NCBI RefSeq assembly: GCF_003937915.1
Contig: NZ_RHUM01000002.1
Location: 1 to 64,000, forward strand
From: Erwinia sp. 198
Lineage (GTDB): Bacteria > Pseudomonadota > Gammaproteobacteria > Enterobacterales > Enterobacteriaceae
Length of the DNA stretch: 64,000 nucleotides
Reading direction: 5' to 3'
Shown: positions 35,118 to 43,740 of the stretch, in pieces
Position numbering within the stretch: position 1 is the stretch's first letter
Layout: every line of letters begins with the position of its first letter
Notes under the pieces: generated by a model
Databases searched by the model: none
What the model saw: the letters and a program-made list of their open reading frames with translations, nothing else
Told to the model about the DNA's origin: nothing
Translations under genes and position numbers: made by a program

Positions 35118-37514
35118 TTACTTTTTCGGCAGCGCGTACGCGACCAGCGCGTCGCCGGAAGTGGTACCCAGCCCGCCGTGTCCACCTGCCGCAATCACCA
35201 CATACTGACGACCGTCCTTACCGGTATAGGTCATCGGCGTCGCCTGGCCACCCGCAGGCAGCCTGGCTTTCCACAGCTCGTGGCCCGTGGCTTCGTCAAA
35301 AGCGCGCAGGTAGTTATCCGCCGTAGCGCCCATAAATATCAGCCCGCTGCGGGTAATGATGTTGCCGCCCATCATAAAAATGCCGGTTGGCAACGGCGCG
35401 TTGGTATGGGTGCCGAAAATATTCATATTGCGCGTGGTGCCCGCCGGTCTTTCCCAGGCGATTTTCCGGGTGTTGAGATCGATGGCGATCAGCTTGCCCC
35501 ACGGCGGCGCGCTGCAAGGTGCGCCCAGCGCCGTCAGCCAGGGTTTCACCACGGCCGCCCAGCCGGTGCCATACTGCGGCCCTACGGCGAACTCTTTGGG
35601 TTTCGGATAGGATTGCCCGCTGGCCCAGCCTGCCCACGGCTTCATCAGGCCCTGTTTGATCGCCTCGTCATGCTTCATCAGCTCCATGGTAAAGGGAATA
35701 TAGCTGGTGTTGGCTATCAGTAAATGCCGCTGCGGATCCACCGAAGCGCCGTACCAGTCCATGACGCCGTCAAAGGCGGGATAGGCAATGGAGGTGCCTT
35801 CCGCAGGCGGCGTATACTGGCCCTGATAGCGATAGCGGTGGAGCTGAATACGGCAGATCAGCTGATCGATCGGCGTTGCGCCCCACATATCGGTTTCTTT
35901 CAGATTTGGCGGCGCAAGGTTCGGCATGCCGACCGGATCTGGCTGCGTAGGCGACAAATGCTCGCCCGGCAGCGAAGGTGAGGTCGGCACCGGCTTCTCA
36001 TCCACCTGCGCCAGCGGTTTGCCGTTGCGGCGATCCAGCAGGAACAGCTTGCCCATTTTGGTGGTCTGCACCAGCGCAGGCACGGTTTCGCCATTTTTGC
36101 CCGGCAGGTCGACCAGCGTTGGGCCAACCGGCACGTCGAAATCCCAGACATCATGATGCACGGTCTGGAAATGCCAGCGCTCTTCACCGGTATGAATATC
36201 CAGTGCCACCAGCGCGCTGGAATACTTCTCGTCAAAAGGTCGCCGTTTGCCGCCGTAATAATCCGGCGTCGCGTTGCCCAGCGGAATGTAAATCAGGCCC
36301 AGCTTTTCGTCCGCCGTATAGGTTCCCCAGCCGTTAGGCGTACCGTGCGTATACTCTTCGCCAGGCTTCAGCGGCGCGTTCTGCGGCGTTCTGCCCAGAT
36401 CCCAGGCCCAGGATAGCTGGCCGGTTTTTACGTCATAAGCGCGTACCACGCCGGAGGGTTCGCCGGTGGTCTGGTTATCATATATCCAGCCGCCCAGCAC
36501 GATGCGGCCTTCCATCACCATCGGCTGCGAGGTAATAAAATGAAAGCCCGGCGGCACCTGGCCCATATGGTCGGTCAGGCTGACGTAGCCCTTGTTGCCA
36601 AACGAGGTGCAGGGTTTGCCAGTTTGCGCATTCAGCGCCACCATGCGGGCATCGCTGGTGGTGGTGATGATTTTTTCCGGGCAGGTGCTGTCATCCACAG
36701 CCTTGCTGTAAGCCACGCCGCGGCAGGCCAGATATTCATTGGCCGAGGTATCCACTTCAGGATCGAACTTCCAGCGCTGTTTGCCGCTGGTGGCGTCAAG
36801 CGCAATCACCTGGCGATGCGGCGTACAGATAAAGAGCGTGTTGCCAACCTTAATGGGCGTCACCTCAAAGCTGAACTCGCGTCCCGCTTTATCTTCCCCT
36901 TTACGCAGGGTATCGCCGGTATGGAACTGCCAGGCGGGCTGCAGCTGACCGACATTGGCGGGCGTAATCTGCGTCAGTGGCGAAAAGCGCTGGCCATCGC
37001 GCGTACGGCCATAATGCTGCCAGTCATTATCATTATCTGTCGCGATCGCGGCCTGAGCTGCCGATACCGGCTGATGATGCACAAAGCGCGTTGCCGTTAC
37101 GTGCCAGCCTGACCAGAACACCAGCACAATAGCGGCCAGATAGACCACGCCAGCCAGGGTGCCTGCGCGGCGCTGCGTGTGCATCACCGGTCGGACGATC
37201 CACGGCAGGCTGCACCAGACGCCCAGTACGGCCAGCGCGAAAAGCCGCGGCATCAGCTTCCAGCCGTCCAGACCGACTTCATACAGCGACCAGGCCAGGC
37301 AAATCAGAAAGGAGAGCAGGTAAAGCCAGAGACCGACCGGACGGCGTTTAACAATAAAAATGCCGCTAAGGAAGAAACCGGCACCAAAAATCAGGTACCA
37401 GGGCGTGCCACCCAGCGTTGCCAGCCAGCCGCCGAGCACCAGGAAAGCCAGGCCGAACAGGCCGACGACAATCCCGGTGATGGAAGGTAGGGTGAACCAA
37501 AATTTTTTCTGCAT
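35118..37514 (-). CDS. gcd: Membrane-bound PQQ-dependent glucose dehydrogenase
   Basis: The 798-residue protein has five N-terminal membrane helices (to about residue 145) and then the eight-bladed PQQ propeller with WQHYGRTRDGQRFSPL, HTGD, TPNGWG and GTWTWN-like GTHTNAPLPTGIF. It oxidises glucose to gluconolactone in the periplasm and feeds electrons to ubiquinone. The product could supply the gluconate-type dehydrogenase and lactonase at 0.9-6.4 kb, although they are 30 kb apart. No PQQ synthesis gene is in the window. Confidence 0.96.
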   Translation of the reverse strand: MQKKFWFTLPSITGIVVGLFGLAFLVLGGWLATLGGTPWYLIFGAGFFLSGIFIVKRRPVGLWLYLLSFLICLAWSLYEVGLDGWKLMPRLFALAVLGVWCSLPWIVRPVMHTQRRAGTLAGVVYLAAIVLVFWSGWHVTATRFVHHQPVSAAQAAIATDNDNDWQHYGRTRDGQRFSPLTQITPANVGQLQPAWQFHTGDTLRKGEDKAGREFSFEVTPIKVGNTLFICTPHRQVIALDATSGKQRWKFDPEVDTSANEYLACRGVAYSKAVDDSTCPEKIITTTSDARMVALNAQTGKPCTSFGNKGYVSLTDHMGQVPPGFHFITSQPMVMEGRIVLGGWIYDNQTTGEPSGVVRAYDVKTGQLSWAWDLGRTPQNAPLKPGEEYTHGTPNGWGTYTADEKLGLIYIPLGNATPDYYGGKRRPFDEKYSSALVALDIHTGEERWHFQTVHHDVWDFDVPVGPTLVDLPGKNGETVPALVQTTKMGKLFLLDRRNGKPLAQVDEKPVPTSPSLPGEHLSPTQPDPVGMPNLAPPNLKETDMWGATPIDQLICRIQLHRYRYQGQYTPPAEGTSIAYPAFDGVMDWYGASVDPQRHLLIANTSYIPFTMELMKHDEAIKQGLMKPWAGWASGQSYPKPKEFAVGPQYGTGWAAVVKPWLTALGAPCSAPPWGKLIAIDLNTRKIAWERPAGTTRNMNIFGTHTNAPLPTGIFMMGGNIITRSGLIFMGATADNYLRAFDEATGHELWKARLPAGGQATPMTYTGKDGRQYVVIAAGGHGGLGTTSGDALVAYALPKK

Positions 37515-38079
37515 AAGGTTTTAATAAGTGAGTAACAGGTAAGGCAAGCATAGAGGATGCAAAGTTTTGCAAAGATAGCCGGTGCGGAGAAAGGCGTGAT
37601 TGGGTGTAACAATGTTACTTTTCAACAAATTACTATGTAAAGATTATTGTCTCAAAATCTTACTATGGGCTGTCGGCAACAGCGAGGCGGCATTTTATGG
37701 CAGTACACACGTTAATAAATGGTTATTTATTGCGCGATTAATAGCCATCCAGACGGCAAGAAAGACAAATCGCATTAATAGCTGGTAACATTGCGCTCCA
37801 GTTAATACTGTTAATATTTGGCTGCTTTGCTGAAATGAAGTAGTGATAAAAACCGCTATAGTGAATCAGCTATAAACAGCACAGCTATGATGCGGACAGG
37901 CCGCGCCAGCACCAGCTACCTTATGCCTTTTGGCTATATATCATGGTATTTGGGTCTTTGCTGACCCGCGACCGGCCTGACGCTATCCCGTATCATAAGC
38001 ATCACCAATAACATATTAAAAACAGTCAGTTTATTAACCAGCCTGCGGGCTGCACAACACGGGATAAAACAGGCGACAA
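37515..38079. other. 565-bp gap between gcd and the MetN-like gene
   Basis: It should hold the divergent promoters of gcd and of the ABC operon. I found no convincing gene, no clear MetJ box tandem and no SAM riboswitch by eye. The composition is AT-rich at 37600-37900. Confidence 0.5.
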
Positions 38080-39102
38080 ATGATAGTTTTGCGTAATGTT
38101 TCCAAAACCTTTCACGCTGCGGCTGGCCCGGTGACGGCGGTTGACGATGTTAACCTCACCGTCGAACAGGGGCAGATTTACGGCATTATCGGCTACAGCG
38201 GCGCGGGGAAAAGTACGCTGATCCGCCTGCTGAACGGACTGGAAAAACCGACTTCCGGCAGCGTCACTATTGCCGGTAAAGATATCGCACAGGCGAAGGG
38301 CGAAGCGCTGCGTCAGGCGCGTCTGAAAATCAGCATGGTATTTCAGCACTTTAACCTGCTGTGGTCGCGTACCGTCAGCGAAAATATTGCCTTTTCACTG
38401 CAAATCGCCGGCGCGCCCAAGGCCGCCATTAAAACGCGCGTGCAGGAACTGATCGAACTGGTCGGCCTGAAGGGCAAAGAGCACGCCTATCCTGCCCAGC
38501 TGAGCGGCGGGCAGAAGCAGCGCGTAGGTATTGCCCGCGCGCTGGCTAATAATCCGGAAGTGTTGCTGTGCGATGAGGCGACTTCGGCGCTGGATCCACA
38601 GACCACTGACGCCATCCTCGATTTGCTGCTGGATATCAACCGCAAGCTACAGCTGACTATCGTGCTGATTACGCATGAAATGCACGTAGTGCGTAAAATC
38701 TGTCACCGCGTGGCGGTGATGGAAGCGGGCAGAATTGTGGAAGAAGGCGAAGTGCTGTCGGTATTTACTCATCCGCAGCAGCCGATTACCCGGCAGTTCG
38801 TCAAGCAAACGGCAGAGTACAGCAGTGCCGAGACGCCGTTTAACCCTGAACTGATTGACCGCACGGCGGGTAGCGTGCTGAAGCTGACCTTTGTCGGCCA
38901 AAACACGCAGCAGCCGATTGTAGGCGAACTGACGCTGAAATACGGTATGCCTTTTAATATTCTGCACGGCAAGATGACGCAAACCACCAACGGCACTTTC
39001 GGCGAGCTGTGGTTACAGGTTGCCGCCACCGGCAGCACGCTGGAAAACATCCTGGCCGATTTACACGCCCACGCTATTATGACCGAGGTGGTCCATGACT
39101 GA
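38080..39102 (+). CDS. metN: MetN-type ATPase of a methionine-family ABC importer
   Basis: The 340-residue ATPase has Walker A GYSGAGKST, signature LSGGQKQRVGIARAL, Walker B LLCDEATSALD, the H-loop THEMHVVR and a C-terminal NIL (ACT-like) regulatory domain of about 75 residues. It overlaps the permease gene by 8 bp. This fits MetN for D/L-methionine. Because the usual lipoprotein is replaced by a non-lipidated one, the set may be a paralogue for another amino acid. Confidence 0.88.
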   Translation: MIVLRNVSKTFHAAAGPVTAVDDVNLTVEQGQIYGIIGYSGAGKSTLIRLLNGLEKPTSGSVTIAGKDIAQAKGEALRQARLKISMVFQHFNLLWSRTVSENIAFSLQIAGAPKAAIKTRVQELIELVGLKGKEHAYPAQLSGGQKQRVGIARALANNPEVLLCDEATSALDPQTTDAILDLLLDINRKLQLTIVLITHEMHVVRKICHRVAVMEAGRIVEEGEVLSVFTHPQQPITRQFVKQTAEYSSAETPFNPELIDRTAGSVLKLTFVGQNTQQPIVGELTLKYGMPFNILHGKMTQTTNGTFGELWLQVAATGSTLENILADLHAHAIMTEVVHD

Positions 39103-39763
39103 GACGCTTTTTCCCCATCTGAAGCTTGAGCGGCTTTGGGCGGCAACCTGTGAAACCCTCTATATGACCTCGCTGTCCGGTCTGGCGACCTTTGTGCTGG
39201 GCATTTTATTCGGTCTGGCGCTGTTTCTGACCGCGCGCGGCGGCCTGTTTCAGAACCGCGCCGTTTATTCGGTGATTTCGGTGCTGGTTAACGTTTTCCG
39301 CTCCATTCCTTTTATTATCCTGATTGTTTTGCTGATCCCGTTCACCAAAACGTTAATCGGCACCATTCTGGGCGCGGATGCGGCTTTGCCCGCGCTGATT
39401 GTCGGCGCGGCACCGTTCTATGCTCGCCTGGTCGAAATTGGCCTGCGCGAAGTGGATAAAGGCGTCATTGAGGCTTCCCGCTCAATGGGCGCGCGGCTGA
39501 GCACGCTGATCTTTCGCGTACTGCTGCCGGAATCTTCACCGGCGCTGGTTTCCGGTATGACGGTAACGCTGATTGCGCTGGTCAGCTACAGCGCGATGGC
39601 CGGGGTAATCGGCGCGGGCGGGTTGGGTAACCTGGCCTATCTGGAAGGCTTCCAGCGTAACCACAGCGATGTCACGCTGGTGGCGACGGTTATGATCCTG
39701 ATTATCGTTTTTATTATTCAGTTTATTGGCGATTTCATCACAACACGGCTCGACAAACGCTAA
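39095..39763 (+). CDS. metI: MetI-type permease
   Basis: The 222-residue permease has five hydrophobic helices and the EAA loop with EASRSMGARLSTLIFRVLLPE, shown in part. Close neighbours and overlap with the ATPase and the binding protein 18 bp downstream mark a complete ABC importer. Confidence 0.9.
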   Translation: MTETLFPHLKLERLWAATCETLYMTSLSGLATFVLGILFGLALFLTARGGLFQNRAVYSVISVLVNVFRSIPFIILIVLLIPFTKTLIGTILGADAALPALIVGAAPFYARLVEIGLREVDKGVIEASRSMGARLSTLIFRVLLPESSPALVSGMTVTLIALVSYSAMAGVIGAGGLGNLAYLEGFQRNHSDVTLVATVMILIIVFIIQFIGDFITTRLDKR

Positions 39764-39781
39764 CTCACGAAGGAAGTAATA

Positions 39782-40594
39782 ATGAAAAAGACACTGACGC
39801 TGCTGGCTGCGGCAACCCTGGGCGCGCTGAGCCTGAGCGCATGGGCAGACACCCTGACCATCGGCGCATCCAACGTGCCGCACGCGGAAATCCTGGAGCA
39901 GGCCAAACCGATCCTGGCGAAGCAGGGCATCGATCTGGAAATCAAACCTTTCCAGGACTACATCCTGCCGAACACCGCGCTGGCCAGCCGCGATATCGAT
40001 GCGAACTATTTCCAGCACGTACCTTATCTGAACAGCGTGCTGAAAGATCATGCCGACGACAAGAGCTATGATTTTGTCAGCGCGGGCGCAATCCATATCG
40101 AGCCGATCGGCATCTACTCTAAAAAGTACAAATCGCTGAAAGATCTGCCGCAGAATGGCAAAGTCATTATGCGCGACGCAGTATCGGAAGAAGGGCGTAT
40201 TCTTTCTATCTTTGAGAAAGAAGGCGTCATCAAACTGAAGCCGGGCGTGAGCAAAGTTGACGCGCGCATCAGCGATATCGTGGAAAACCCGAAACATCTG
40301 AAGTTCCTGGCTAACGTGGAAGGCGCGCTGCTGCCGCAAATGTATAATAACGACGAAGGCGATGCGGTAGTAATTAACGCTAACTACGCTATCGACGCAG
40401 GCCTGGATCCGGTAAAAGATCCGATTGCAGTTGAGAGCGGCGAAAATAACCCTTACGCCAATATTATCACCGTGCATCGCGGCGACGAAAATAAGCCGGA
40501 TATTAAAGTGCTGGTGACGGTGCTGCATTCTAAGCAAATCCAGGACTGGATCCGCACCAAATATAAAGGCGCGGTTATTCCTGTTAATAACTGA
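39782..40594 (+). CDS. MetQ/NlpA-family binding protein, apparently not lipidated
   Basis: The 270-residue protein has the MetQ pattern (TIGASNVPHAEILEQAKPIL, the ANYFQHVPYL motif and GDAVVINANYAIDAGL). Its signal peptide ends LSAWA-D with no Cys, so it looks like a free periplasmic protein and not the usual lipoprotein. A GAAGGAAG site precedes the ATG. It is likely to bind methionine or a related amino acid for the MetNI pair. Confidence 0.9.
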   Translation: MKKTLTLLAAATLGALSLSAWADTLTIGASNVPHAEILEQAKPILAKQGIDLEIKPFQDYILPNTALASRDIDANYFQHVPYLNSVLKDHADDKSYDFVSAGAIHIEPIGIYSKKYKSLKDLPQNGKVIMRDAVSEEGRILSIFEKEGVIKLKPGVSKVDARISDIVENPKHLKFLANVEGALLPQMYNNDEGDAVVINANYAIDAGLDPVKDPIAVESGENNPYANIITVHRGDENKPDIKVLVTVLHSKQIQDWIRTKYKGAVIPVNN

Positions 40595-40609
40595 TTGCTG
40601 TTTAATAAA

Positions 40610-40634
40610 AAAGGCCGGGAAACCGGCCTTTAGT
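40610..40634 (+). terminator. Rho-independent terminator after the ABC operon
   Basis: AAAGGCCGG at 40610-40618 pairs with CCGGCCTTT at 40623-40631 around a GAAA tetraloop. The T-run is short. It ends the metNIQ-like operon and may also serve the convergent lipoprotein gene. Confidence 0.85.
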
Positions 40635-40720
40635 GGCGCTCGCACACTTACAGAACCTCCATCAGTCAGCACAGAAAACAGGCAGTGCCTTTGTTGTCGA
40701 TGGCTAACGGAACGACGATA

Positions 40721-41137
40721 TTATAAATCAGGCTGCCGGATCTCCTGCAGCATAAAATTGCCGGCTTTATCTTTTTGCAGTCGGATAGTCTTGCTTAACC
40801 TGTATCTTTCAGCATCGTTATTCGTGGATATTCCCATAAGTATGGCGTAATCCCCCTCCTGCCAGTTAATGTCAGGATAAGAAACGCATTCGCCTACCGG
40901 AATCACAGGCAAGGTAGACTGAGGTTCAGATTGCCAGAAGGTTTGCCATTTTTTTCCGGTGATTTTTGTTACGGATACGCCTCTGTTTTGGAGCAGGCGG
41001 CTTTTTTTTTGAATATTATAAGGCGCGGAAAAGCAAGGCATGTTTTCTTTTAGCTCGACGTCCAGCGGGTAAAAGTAAGGCTTTTCAAGGTGACAGCCGC
41101 TCACCAGCATCACGCAGGCTAGCGTTATTTTTATCAT
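40721..41137 (-). CDS. Periplasmic lipoprotein, probable immunity protein of a type VI-like effector
   Basis: The 138-residue product has a short type II signal with lipobox LVSGC (Cys15), then PYFYPLDVELKENMPCFS. It resembles the family annotated as putative T6SS immunity periplasmic lipoproteins. Its ATG overlaps the stop of the metallopeptidase gene by 4 bp. That layout is typical of a toxin and its cognate immunity protein. The family assignment is from memory of the pattern; the pairing is a sequence fact. Confidence 0.72.
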   Translation of the reverse strand: MIKITLACVMLVSGCHLEKPYFYPLDVELKENMPCFSAPYNIQKKSRLLQNRGVSVTKITGKKWQTFWQSEPQSTLPVIPVGECVSYPDINWQEGDYAILMGISTNNDAERYRLSKTIRLQKDKAGNFMLQEIRQPDL

Positions 41138-41673
41138 GGTAAATCCCTTTTAGCTGAAGGATCGCTCAGAAACCCCCGCATTACCCATTCATACTTAGCA
41201 AGAAGATCGGGCCCGATAAGACCCTCGAAGTTAGCTACCGCTTCAAAATTCGATCGACCAAACGTTATTGGCCAGAAATAGTCGGCAATGATGCAGGCCT
41301 GTGCTTCCATACCGTAGTCAGAAATTAGCTTATAGTTGGGCAGTGAATAGCGATAAGAAACTGCCCAGCTCAGTGTGCCTCGCAGCTTTACGTTAAGGCC
41401 TGTCTGGTATTGCCATACATGAGACATTTCGTGAATAAACCAGTGCTGCTCATACGGCAGAGTCTGAGAAAAGTCAGAACAATAACGTTGTGGCATAAAA
41501 TATATCTCGCCGTCAGGCGTAACGGCCGTATCTTTATTCTGCAGATTAAATGGGAAGTAGCTGCCCTTATGAACTGTAACCCGGGAGTAATTGATAGCGT
41601 TTTTGAAAATACTTTCTGCCAGCCTGATTTCTCCAGACGTTAAATGTCGTGATTTGGTTTCCTGCCCGCTCAT
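41134..41673 (-). CDS. HExxH zinc metallopeptidase-like, VgrG-related putative type VI effector
   Basis: The 179-residue protein has the zinc motif HEMSHVWQYQ (His81, Glu82, His85) and a downstream candidate third ligand Glu123 in YGMEAQA. The start MSGQETKSRHLTSGEI and PDGEIYFMPQRY recall VgrG-associated metallopeptidase domains. There is no signal peptide, as for secreted type VI cargo. The immunity-like lipoprotein follows at once. No hcp, vgrG or PAAR gene is in the window, so it is an orphan module. Target is unknown, probably periplasmic or envelope. Confidence 0.75.
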   Translation of the reverse strand: MSGQETKSRHLTSGEIRLAESIFKNAINYSRVTVHKGSYFPFNLQNKDTAVTPDGEIYFMPQRYCSDFSQTLPYEQHWFIHEMSHVWQYQTGLNVKLRGTLSWAVSYRYSLPNYKLISDYGMEAQACIIADYFWPITFGRSNFEAVANFEGLIGPDLLAKYEWVMRGFLSDPSAKRDLP

Positions 41674-41877
41674 TCTGCTCTCCTTGCGTTTATAAGCTGA
41701 AGAACTCTATCATTCCCTGCTTTTACAGCAAAAGCAGAATCTTTCTTTTCGGGAGGGCGATCTCTCTTTTTTATGCACTGGTTTACGACTTATGTTTTGA
41801 TAATTATGAAACGTATCGTCGGCGGTTTTTATACAAAAGCGCAGCGCCAAAATAGTCAGGCGCTGCGGGCAACAAAA

Positions 41878-42585
41878 TCAGATGCCGCTATTCAAACAGC
41901 CCGACCCAATCGTTTTTACCTCAGTCTGCACGCCCGGCATCATCAACGTCAGGCCGCGGATCAGCTCATCACTCGCTTCCAGCAGCGCCTCATACGGCAT
42001 TGACGGCAGGCTTTCCAGTACAAACCACATTTGCGTGGCCTGAGCATCCAGCCGGGTACGCACGCCCTGACGCCAGTTCCAGCGGCGACAGGTCACGCCC
42101 TGGTCGTCACACCAGATAACTTCACCGACCTCCGGTGACTCCACGGCCGCGCTGCCTTCTTTAACCGTATCAAACAGCTCGCTGCCGTCGGCTATCACCA
42201 GGCGCGGCTGGCCCACATAGGCGGCAATATTCTCGCCGCCGACCGGAATGGCGTAGCGAAGGCTGATAGCGTTGTACAGATCGACCACCGGATCGATGCC
42301 CGGCAGCGTACCGTCGCGCTGCACGCGTTTCCGCAGCGCTTCCGCTGAACAGGGTGTGCGCCTGGGTTTGGCGCCGAACTTTTTAAAGGTTTCCGCCCAG
42401 TCGGCCAGGTGCGCTGCCGCCCAGGCGGGCGAATCGGCAAGCACCGCCTCGCAGGCCTGTGCAAGAAACGCTTGCGCAATCGAGGGGTCAGCCAGCGGCG
42501 CGGCTTTAACGGCGATACTCAGGGCGCGAAAGCCCGGTGCAAGGTCGGCAATAGCCGGGGCGATTGACGGGGTGACTGTAATCAT
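41878..42585 (-). CDS. B3/4 domain protein (PheT-like substrate-binding fold)
   Basis: The 235-residue protein has the B3/B4 domain pattern of the phenylalanyl-tRNA synthetase beta subunit as a stand-alone unit (PVVDLYNAISLRYAIPVGGEN, given in part, and WNWRQGVRTRLD). Its function is unknown. Proofreading or tRNA/amino-acid binding has been suggested for the family. It is divergent from an XRE-cupin gene 43 bp away, a pairing seen in other bacteria, which suggests they are functionally linked. Confidence 0.82.
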   Translation of the reverse strand: MITVTPSIAPAIADLAPGFRALSIAVKAAPLADPSIAQAFLAQACEAVLADSPAWAAAHLADWAETFKKFGAKPRRTPCSAEALRKRVQRDGTLPGIDPVVDLYNAISLRYAIPVGGENIAAYVGQPRLVIADGSELFDTVKEGSAAVESPEVGEVIWCDDQGVTCRRWNWRQGVRTRLDAQATQMWFVLESLPSMPYEALLEASDELIRGLTLMMPGVQTEVKTIGSGCLNSGI

Positions 42586-42628
42586 TCCATAATCCTTCGG
42601 TGACTAATTTATCCTATACTAATGACCA

Positions 42629-43234
42629 ATGACCAAAAAAGTCAATAAAGCGACCGATGCGGGAGCCGATATCGACAGCGTCAGCGCTGCCGTCTCGCGC
42701 ACTATTAAAACCCATCGCAAGGCGCAAAAGCTTTCGCTGGACGAGCTGGCCCGCCGCGCGGGCGTCAGTAAAGGGATGCTGGTGGAAACCGAAAAGGGTA
42801 CGGCGAACCCCAGTATCGGTATTTTATGTAAAATTGCCGCCGCGCTTGGCCTGTCGGTGGCGGATATCGTTAACGTTACTGATTCGCCTGCCGCATGGCT
42901 TATCACCCGCGAGGAGATCCCTACGCTATGGCAGGGCGAAAAGGGCGGTTCCGCGCGCCTGCTGGCCGGCACGCGCGGGCCGGATATGATTGAGCTGTGG
43001 CGCTGGGAAATGCATCCGGGCGAAAGCTTTTCCTCGACGGGTCATCCGGCGGGCACGCTGGAGCTGCTGCATGTTGAAGAAGGCACGCTGAACCTGCAAA
43101 CCGAAAACGCCGCGCTGACGGTCAACGCGGGCTGCTCGGCCGTCGCCAGAACGGATATGGCGCACCGCTATGCTAACGAGACCAACAGCCGGCTGGTCTT
43201 TACAATGACCGTGGCCGAGCTGTACCGGGGCTAA
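42629..43234 (+). CDS. XRE-family regulator with C-terminal cupin
   Basis: The 201-residue protein has an N-terminal HTH (LSLDELARRAGVSKGMLVE, residues about 33-51) and a cupin domain (WRWEMHPGESFSSTGHPAG and following). Members sense small ligands and regulate the adjacent gene. No Shine-Dalgarno is visible. TATACT at 42615-42620 lies only 8 bases before the ATG, so the transcript may be nearly leaderless. It should control the divergent B3/4 gene. Confidence 0.88.
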   Translation: MTKKVNKATDAGADIDSVSAAVSRTIKTHRKAQKLSLDELARRAGVSKGMLVETEKGTANPSIGILCKIAAALGLSVADIVNVTDSPAAWLITREEIPTLWQGEKGGSARLLAGTRGPDMIELWRWEMHPGESFSSTGHPAGTLELLHVEEGTLNLQTENAALTVNAGCSAVARTDMAHRYANETNSRLVFTMTVAELYRG

Positions 43235-43260
43235 AAAGAGACAGAATATTTGCCTTTCGC

Positions 43261-43425
43261 CTACAGCACTTTTTCCAGAAAGCGGCGGGTACGCTGATGA
43301 ACAGGGCGATTCAGCACCCGCTCGGCGCTGCCGCTTTCAATAATTTTGCCGTCCACCATAAACACCACGCGATCGGCGACCTGCCGCGCGAAGCCTATCT
43401 CATGCGTGACCACTACCCACGCTGC
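43261..43425 (-). pseudogene. Remnant of an amino-acid ABC transporter ATPase (C-terminal end)
   Basis: On the minus strand the tail of a GlnQ/TcyN-type ATPase is readable: VVVTHEIGFARQVADRVVFM, then DGKIIESGSAERVL and FLEKVL with a stop. Everything upstream of the H-loop, including both Walker motifs, is missing, and the frame runs into unrelated DNA near 43425. It abuts the remnant on the other strand. Confidence 0.8.
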
Positions 43426-43697
43426 CGCGCGGCGAATTCTTCGGTACCCCGCAGCAGGTGGCCGACGCGCTGATTGCATGGGTGGAAAAGGGCGGCGCGA
43501 GCGGTTTTATCCTCAGCGGCCCGGTGCTGGTGGAGTCGCTACGCGATATCACGCGTGATGTACTGCCGATACTGGCGGCATGCGGCTACTGACGGCCTTC
43601 TGACGAAACCACGCTGCGCGGCAGGCTGGGGCTGCCGTTTAAAGTCAATCGTTACGCTGAGCCGGTGCCGGAACTGACTGAAATCCAGCAAGATTGA
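43426..43697 (+). pseudogene. Remnant of an LLM flavin monooxygenase (C-terminal end) with internal stop
   Basis: The plus strand reads GEFFGTPQQVADALIAW, then GGASGFILSGPVLVESL and DVLPILAACGY. A TGA at 43590-43592 follows, and the same frame goes on to LRGRLGLPFKVNRYAEPVPE and a stop at 43695-43697. This is the C-terminus of an NtaA/SnaA-type monooxygenase. The N-terminal three quarters are absent. The left boundary is approximate. Confidence 0.8.
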
Positions 43698-43740
43698 TGA
43701 CGGACAGCGCCGTGCCGCCCGTAGCAAGGCCGGGTCAGGC

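Noticed and set aside
37515-38079. MetJ box or SAM riboswitch before the MetN-like gene
   Set aside because: Only a partial AGACG motif was seen; nothing with tandem AGACGTCT-like repeats or riboswitch helices.
39536-40672. 378-codon minus-strand frame over metI and metQ
   Set aside because: Crosses two well-supported genes on the other strand and has no recognisable domain.
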